Positions 58,062 to 64,000 of a stretch of DNA of 64,000 nt are shown one piece after another. The number at the start of each line of letters is the position of its first letter. The stretch's first letter is position 1. The stretch spans positions 1,426,001-1,490,000 of the forward strand of contig JABSSW010000001.1 in NCBI GenBank assembly GCA_018902385.1, read 5' to 3'. The position numbers and the translations under genes are program-made. Source of the stretch: Physcia stellaris (Eukaryota > Ascomycota > Lecanoromycetes > Caliciales > Physciaceae). The notes beneath the pieces are model-generated. The model was not told the origin of the DNA. It made no database searches and saw only the letters and a program-made list of their open reading frames with translations.

Positions 58062-60529
58062 TAGCCATAGATGGAAACATGGCCGCCGTTGTTTGGAATG
58101 GAAAATGTAGCGCAACAATCCAGCATACGGATAGTTCGAAATCATAGATGTCTTTCCGTCTTACTCCGCCATCGTTGTGCTGTTGATAATCGGCGCGGTT
58201 CAGCTTCTCTAGCGAGCGTGGGTGATAAGACCGCTCTCAGATGCTTAGTTGGATCGTTTCATTCTTTGGTAGATGACGGGACGGCTCGGTCACTGGTGAA
58301 AAGCGATACGCGCAAAAAGCTAAGGAATCCAGGAAGATCGTTGAAGCTAAAGTTTACCTTTGCATTCGGATGAGCGTTTAGAGTCTTTGTGCTTCGATAT
58401 CGCCAAGCTTCGCTGTTGCAAGGTGCTCAATGTTCCGTGGCGTAAAGTGCTGTTATATGCCAGGCTCAAATTAAGACATGACGAAGACGGATCGTTTCTA
58501 ACGGGATTCCTTTGCATCTTGTTGGCTCGCTGGACTGAGTATGAAGATGACTGGAAGATCTTCAGGTGTGACGCTGTGCATAACGGAGCTTTTCCTCGAA
58601 CTTGAAGCGGCAGATTCGTTGAATAGATTTTGATAGTCAGATCATGACTCAATCTATTCTTGGAAACTTCAATGTGTTTCCTCTCATGGACTCCCAACTG
58701 ACTTCAGCCATCAGAGCTAGTCACAGAAAGCTTGGCCTACTCCAGACGTCTACGACCATAGTCAGAACTAGCTCTTGCTTTAGGTCAAGCATCAGACAAT
58801 GTAGAAAAGGAGATGAACGAGCCCTGGTAAGCCTACGGACCCAGATTCGGTTCACTACTGTTACTTGGCCGAGGTACGGCCTGAATGTTGATGTCCGAAG
58901 CAGATCAGCTAAGGTATTGTAGGCTCCACGGGATCGCTGCTTTGAGATAGATCACTATTGTCAGCACTCAATATCAGAAAATTATGTCTGATCTCCGTCC
59001 TAGCCGTGTTTGTGGTGTGTGACCGTCCCAGATCCGTTCGGGAATCCTTTTCACCGTCCACTGCTTTGATCTACCTTGTCCCAAAGGCTCGGTTTACTGC
59101 TAACGAACAGCAGTGAATGATCAATATAGAAGGCAATAATCGTCGGGACGCCTGGCTGGCTGTGGATCGATGCCCAATATATTATGTCCGTGCGCCGACG
59201 TCTGATCAACGTTTTCACGGCAGGTTGCACGTATTTCCTTGGCAAATATTTCCCCAAAAAAAGCGCCCAGCCAAACCATTGGAGATGGATTGATTCGTGT
59301 CCAGTGTGCTGGGTCGGCGACAATCATGGATTTTCACGTGGAGCTTTTGCGCGTGGATGTGCGGCACTCGACGAAGATGGAAGATGCCGGGGGAGCATAT
59401 AGCGTTTGGCAACAGACTTCGGAATCGCATGCTTCGAACCTTATCGTGATGAGCTTGGCGTGGATGAGGTGTTGGTGGAAAAGTGGTGCCTGTAAGCAAG
59501 ATGAGCAGAGAGCTGGAGCGGAAGTCGTTGCTACGGGGCCTTCCAGGGCTATGTACGCCTCGCATGCACTAGTAGGCTCCCGATCATGGCTTCTTAGTCG
59601 CTGGGGAATGGGAACGGTGGCCGACTGGCCGGTCGATCGTTGCGTTCCCGGGAGCCCCGTCTGTTGGCCGCTGATCGTAAGAGATCCAGTGATGCGAGTG
59701 GAACGGTGTTTGTCTGGAAAAAGGTGGCAGTGTGCCTAAGAACCGAGCTACAGGCGCTGATCAGGCGGCACATGGACGATAGTGCAAGAATCCTGTCGAG
59801 GACGCGAAGGGAAGGGACATGGATGTTCGCATGTCTAGACTGTCCATGTCAGCAATATCATCTGCGTGTGCAATCGCTCTGCCGTCTGGAGGAGCCTACG
59901 AGGAGCCTACGAGGACGCAGTTAGCAAGCGGCACTACGGGCCCTCAGGCTATCTATCGCCTGGCCCAATCGGAAGGTCGGTAAGGGGGAGGGCGCTAGGT
60001 AGCTTCACTTTATTTTAGGCGCTTTGCTCTCTAATCTCTAACCGCTATGTCTCCCCGTCGGACCCCCAATATTCCATTTGGGACGGCATCATCGCTTCCA
60101 CTTCGCCTCTTCATCCCCACAATCGGAAATGCCCCAAGAAAGTCAATCCTCAGCTGCCCGCCATTCAAGAACTCTGACCGTTTGAGTCTATCCAGCCGCC
60201 AATGGGATCCCTCCCCTGCGCTGCCACTACCGGCGCCACCTCCGCAACTATCCAGATCACTTGGCTCTGCTGTCGGCCTTCACCTCTGCGAATCCAGACT
60301 TCCGAGGACCCTGCTTTCGACCTCGCATTGTGCTGAAGACATGAAGCAGCAGCCAACTTGCAAGGGTATTCCGATCGCTTCTGGGAATGCAAGGGAGCGG
60401 TCATCCCGCCTGGCGCCCTGGCTTTCATATACTAGTGGACGAACTTCGCCATATCCAGCTGTCTGTCTTCGTCGCCCAAGGACAAATCGCTACGACTATC
60501 CTCCCTAACTCTGTGAACCTGCTCTGGTC
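58062..60529. other. Intergenic, nothing firmly supported
   Basis: Many short overlapping frames on both strands (58360-58605, 59239-59739, 60047-60508) without domains or splice partners. A 12-base tandem duplication (GGAGCCTACGAG type) occurs near 59890-59915. Confidence 0.4.
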
Positions 60530-61423
60530 ATGGCTGATGAGCCCGCCTGGATCTCGACAGGTAGTCGGCTTCCACCAATTGCAACACCATCCATTGGAAA
60601 TCAAGATCGATTGCCCGCACTGTCAGAGTTATCCAAGGTACTCTCCTCGAACGCCCCTTGAAAAAGGGTTGGACAACTGAGCTCATTACCGCAGTCGTCG
60701 CCTCCCCAATCGTCCCCATTCTTACCCTATCCAAGTCCCCAAACGCGCTCTTCTAGAAAATACACCTGCCGTCCTGTAAGCCGCGGCCAATCGGCAATGA
60801 CTCGACTCACACCATCCTCACCATTTGTTTCCTCCACCGACATCCAAAGCCCCCCAGCTGCCGGAATCAGCAAGACCCTACCGATTGCGCGAGGACGTAA
60901 CGATGGTGTCGAGGACAAGATGGAAGCAAAATACCAGCAAGCACAACGGTTGGCTCCAGATGGAGTATCAAGCTCGGACATTCGATCAAAGAGCGAACCC
61001 GCCATGCCGTCTCCTCCACTGTCACCGCCTTCGCCACCAATATCTTCCACACAATCGCAGTATGATTCATCTGAAACCTCCTCCGGCTATCGGGGGCTCA
61101 CCGCCTGTTCTGTTGCTGTCGGTGCAAATTTCCCCAAGAGCGTTGATGAGTACGTCGGCAGCCTGACGGAATCCGATGTTCTTGAGAAATCGCGCTTAGA
61201 CCAGGTGATGCAAGAGATATATCGATTGTGCACAATCAATGTGGACCCTATGAGCCTAAAGCGGGTGGTATTACACAATTCGCGGCAACGACGTCTTGAC
61301 CAGTGGAGAGATGGCGATGGGGATGCTGCTTTGAGGGACGACTATGTGTTTCTTACCTACCCGCGACAATTGATGCTCGGCGATCTGGATAACCAGATAC
61401 GACTGCTGGATGTTCCTCGCTAG
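60530..61423 (+). CDS. Orphan Pro/Ser-rich protein
   Basis: Exons 60530-60637 and 60695-61423 join in phase across a 57-bp intron (GTACTC donor, AACTGAG branch site, CCGCAG acceptor) to 278 aa starting MADEPAWISTGSRLPPIATP. The N-terminal two thirds are disordered and rich in Ser and Pro (SKSEPAMPSPPLSPPSPPIS). The C-terminal part is more structured: GYRGLTACSVAVGANFPKSV, DEYVGSLTESDVLEKSRLDQ, VMQEIYRLCTIN and SLKRVVLHNSRQRRLDQWRD. No domain is recognised. A regulatory or signalling protein with phosphorylatable SP motifs would fit the composition, but that is inference. The gene could extend further 3' through another intron. Confidence 0.6.
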
Positions 61424-63501
61424 CTTTACTTCTCAGCAAGTGGGCCGTCGACACGGAACCGCTGCCACAATTCATCAAGCTCACCGCCGTCAATTCGAAC
61501 ACAATGAAATTGGGTGAGATGGCCACCAGCTGCATTCTTTGGCCAACCCGGTGTACGGCGAGGGACTGCCCGGCAATGAAGGACAAATGGGAATATCGAC
61601 CTTTTATCTTACAACGGAAATTCTTCAAATTTGGGAGCTGCGTGTATTTCACGAATGACGATTTCGGTTCTTTTCTACTCTATGTTAGTTCTCCTATCAT
61701 TGGTCTGGAGTTTTGGCATTTGATTTTGTTACTGGTGGGATCCCCTTATACCTTGGAAGTCACGGAAAGATATCCATTCTCGGGAGGGCATGGAATTGTA
61801 GACATTGTGGGCCACAGAACACGTCAGCAATTCCACATACATAACACGTCTAACGAATATATCAAGGATGTCGACAGCTAATCCCATGAAATTGGAAAAG
61901 TGGAGGTTAGAATGCTTTTTTTTTTTCAATCGTACGGGTCAGCATGCTTTGAACGAGAGGTCCTAACTAGTGAGGCTTTTGGCAACGCCCAAAATTCTTA
62001 CAAGCAAGCCGCTGAAGTATACTTGCAAGATTGCCCGGTCTTTTTAAGAGCCTGTAATTACATTTCTCCTGAGAGATGCTACATCTCGTTCATCGCTCTC
62101 AAAGCGGTACATACAAGGCATTGCACAGTCAGTATGCATTGGTACATCAATCTGGGCTTTGCGAAGCAAACCGACGTAGGATAACTTCGGGCCCAAGTCA
62201 CCCAGTGGACCATGGTTTGTCCGAAAGAGATCGGCTCTCGAGACAAGAATATTGTGCCTTGAGGTCCGAGCGTCCATCAACGGCGCTTTGTCGTTACTCA
62301 ACATCCCACATCTTCTGTACTATGCAGCCGATGAGTGGGGGTCTGGCTTTTGAGTGTTTGCTACATATCTTCGCTTTCACATACTGGCAAATTCATACAT
62401 GTCATTCTGACACCTACGCAATCGTCACCCAATGTGCTGGGCTCCTCTTAGCTTTGCATTGGTCCCTTTCGCTGCGCTGCTGCAGCAACTCTGCAGATTC
62501 TGATACCGCTACATTGTTCCTGGCATCCCAGCCTCTTGGGTCCCTGACTCCAGTACCCCTTCATGGGTTGAATGCTCACCGGTACCGTGTCACTTGATAC
62601 TGCTGGATCAGGATAGCTGCATCCAAGGTTGTTACACATGATTCAATGACTTCCACAATCGCACGCTCGTGAGCCTGCAGTGGCGCGAAAATTGGCGAGA
62701 GTCTTACTTGATAGGGTACCATCATGCAAATAGCAGCTTTCCCCCTGAAGGAACGGAAACAAGATCCTGCGTCGATATGCATGTCGATATCGCTGTCTCT
62801 ATTGAGCCTCGTCTTTCGGGTCAATGCAGACCGGCCATATTTCAGTCAGAAGACAAATGGCCCGCGGTCTCCTACAGAATGCAATGCCGCCCACCTACAG
62901 CCGGAGCCAAGTAGATATTTTCATACTAAGAAGAACGGCAGGTTTTAGATTTACATGCATCACCGCCACTTGCCGTGCGGTGACCTACCTTACATACTGG
63001 CCGCCAAAGTCCACATCATGTGATGACTTGGCGGTCAAGTACCAGAGAGAGATCGTCCAGGCCTGCCAGGCGTTGAACACTTCGAAAGATAGCTATTTCA
63101 GAGCACGGACGGCATCGTAGAGGCACATAGATGATTGAAAAGGAGGGCAAATAGTTGCTTGTAACATCAAACCATTTGCATATGATGAGCTCTCGTGACG
63201 ATTCTCATTGATTGACTCTAGAATGGAAACTACATTAATATTGGAGGAGGTTCCGATTGAGTTTAGTGGATCTCATTTCTTATCTCTTGGCGATCTCGGA
63301 ATGACTCCAGCGTGGTCCGCGTCTGCCCCTTTCATTTGAGCCTCCGAGTCGCATTCGAGTTCCAACCTCCTTGCCATTGCCTGTCATCCTCGTTTGCGTC
63401 GTGCTCCTCGGCACATTTCAGTCTTTACTGTCCTTACTCTCCGGATCATTGTCACTCATTTACAGTCCCTTCTTTACAATTTTCCCCCTTCTCTCTTCGA
63501 A
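61424..63501. other. Intergenic, nothing firmly supported
   Basis: Frames at 61504-61881, 62076-62597 and 62824-63120 are open but lack domains and overlap other frames. The last 200 bases are pyrimidine-rich and likely form the promoter and 5' leader of the CRH-type gene. Confidence 0.45.
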
Positions 63502-64000
63502 ATGCTTCCTCCATCTCCACTTCAGTCCCTCGCCCTCTTCTCGTTGATCGCACCAATTGCAGCGCAAACATGGACTTCATGCAACCCCTTAAACCAAACC
63601 GACTGTCCTACGGACTCTGCGCTCGGCATGAGCCACGTGTACAACTTCACCGAAACCGCCGCGGGCGAAACCTGGAATACGACTGCGGGGACTATCCACT
63701 ACAACGACCAGGGCGCCGAGTTTACCATCAATGCCAAAGGCGATGCGCCCACTATGCAATCCAAATTCTACATCTTCGGCGGCGAAGTCGAGGTTTGGCT
63801 CAAAGCTGCCACGGGCCAGGGCGTGATTAGTAGCATCGTGCTCCAGTCCGACGATCTGGATGAGGTCGATTGGGAATTTACTGGCACGAATACTACGCAC
63901 GGGGAGACGAATTACTACGGCAAGGGGAATGTGACCGCTGCTGCCACGCGCGCATTCTGGTACCCGGTCGAGAGCCCGCAGGATATGTTCCATAACTACA
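63502..64000 (+). CDS. CRH-type GH16 transglycosylase, 5' part (cut by window end)
   Basis: The first 166 codons are present; the gene continues beyond the window. Residues 1-22 (MLPPSPLQSLALFSLIAPIA, AQ) form a signal peptide. The mature protein starts TWTSCNPLNQTDCPTDSALG with the two early cysteines typical of fungal CRH proteins. The catalytic signature of GH16, D-E-x-D-x-E, is seen as DEVDWEF with nucleophile E121, D123 and acid/base E125. Upstream FGGEVEVWLKAATGQGVISS and the following TNYYGKGNVT and AFWYPVESPQDMFHNY also fit. Several N-glycosylation sequons are visible (NQT, NFT, NTT, NVT). CRH enzymes crosslink chitin to beta-glucans in the fungal cell wall, usually GPI-anchored at the surface; the anchor signal would lie outside the window. 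Confidence 0.92.
   Translation, partial: MLPPSPLQSLALFSLIAPIAAQTWTSCNPLNQTDCPTDSALGMSHVYNFTETAAGETWNTTAGTIHYNDQGAEFTINAKGDAPTMQSKFYIFGGEVEVWLKAATGQGVISSIVLQSDDLDEVDWEFTGTNTTHGETNYYGKGNVTAAATRAFWYPVESPQDMFHNY

Overview
The window looks like nuclear DNA of a filamentous ascomycete (Pezizomycotina). Genes are short and split by introns of about 45-60 bp with GTAAGT-like donors and CTAAC/CTGAC-like branch sites. A HET-domain gene, an F-box-like gene, a CRH-type cell-wall transglycosylase and small secreted proteins are present. Style and gene content suggest Leotiomycetes, but this cannot be settled from the sequence alone. Gene models below were spliced by hand; where coordinates are joined, reading phase was checked across each junction.

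Left part (about 2-31 kb): conserved housekeeping genes mixed with orphan genes. These are the replisome hub Ctf4/SepB (minus, 8 exons, 839 aa), a protein with two F-box-like motifs, the ribosome-assembly factor BRX1, two divergently transcribed SANT/Myb-like genes (one ending in a coiled coil, one with a PHD finger plus coiled coil), an orphan coiled-coil protein, the peroxin PEX16, a Pro/Ser-rich secreted protein, a head-to-head pair of paralogous small secreted proteins, an AlkB-like dioxygenase and a multi-pass membrane protein with a coiled-coil tail. A 329-bp inverted-repeat element lies at 21.2 kb.

Centre (about 32-52 kb): an accessory block. It holds a 697-bp non-autonomous hAT-type element with 8-bp target duplications, a HET-domain gene in two frames, two more membrane-anchored coiled-coil genes with 42- and 63-bp coding minisatellites, a large uncharacterised fungal-type gene whose conserved C-terminus is out of frame, and a PD-(D/E)XK-nuclease-like gene with one internal TAG plus a relic C-terminus of a second copy. 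Single lesions in otherwise intact frames recur here, as expected for young decay in a non-essential region, although assembly error must be excluded.

Right part (about 52-64 kb): gene-poor DNA with diverged tandem duplications and a G-rich tract, one orphan minus-strand gene (57.2-58.1 kb), one Pro/Ser-rich orphan gene (60.5-61.4 kb), and the 5' part of a GH16 CRH-type transglycosylase running off the window end. No tRNA, rRNA, CRISPR or complete autonomous transposon was found.
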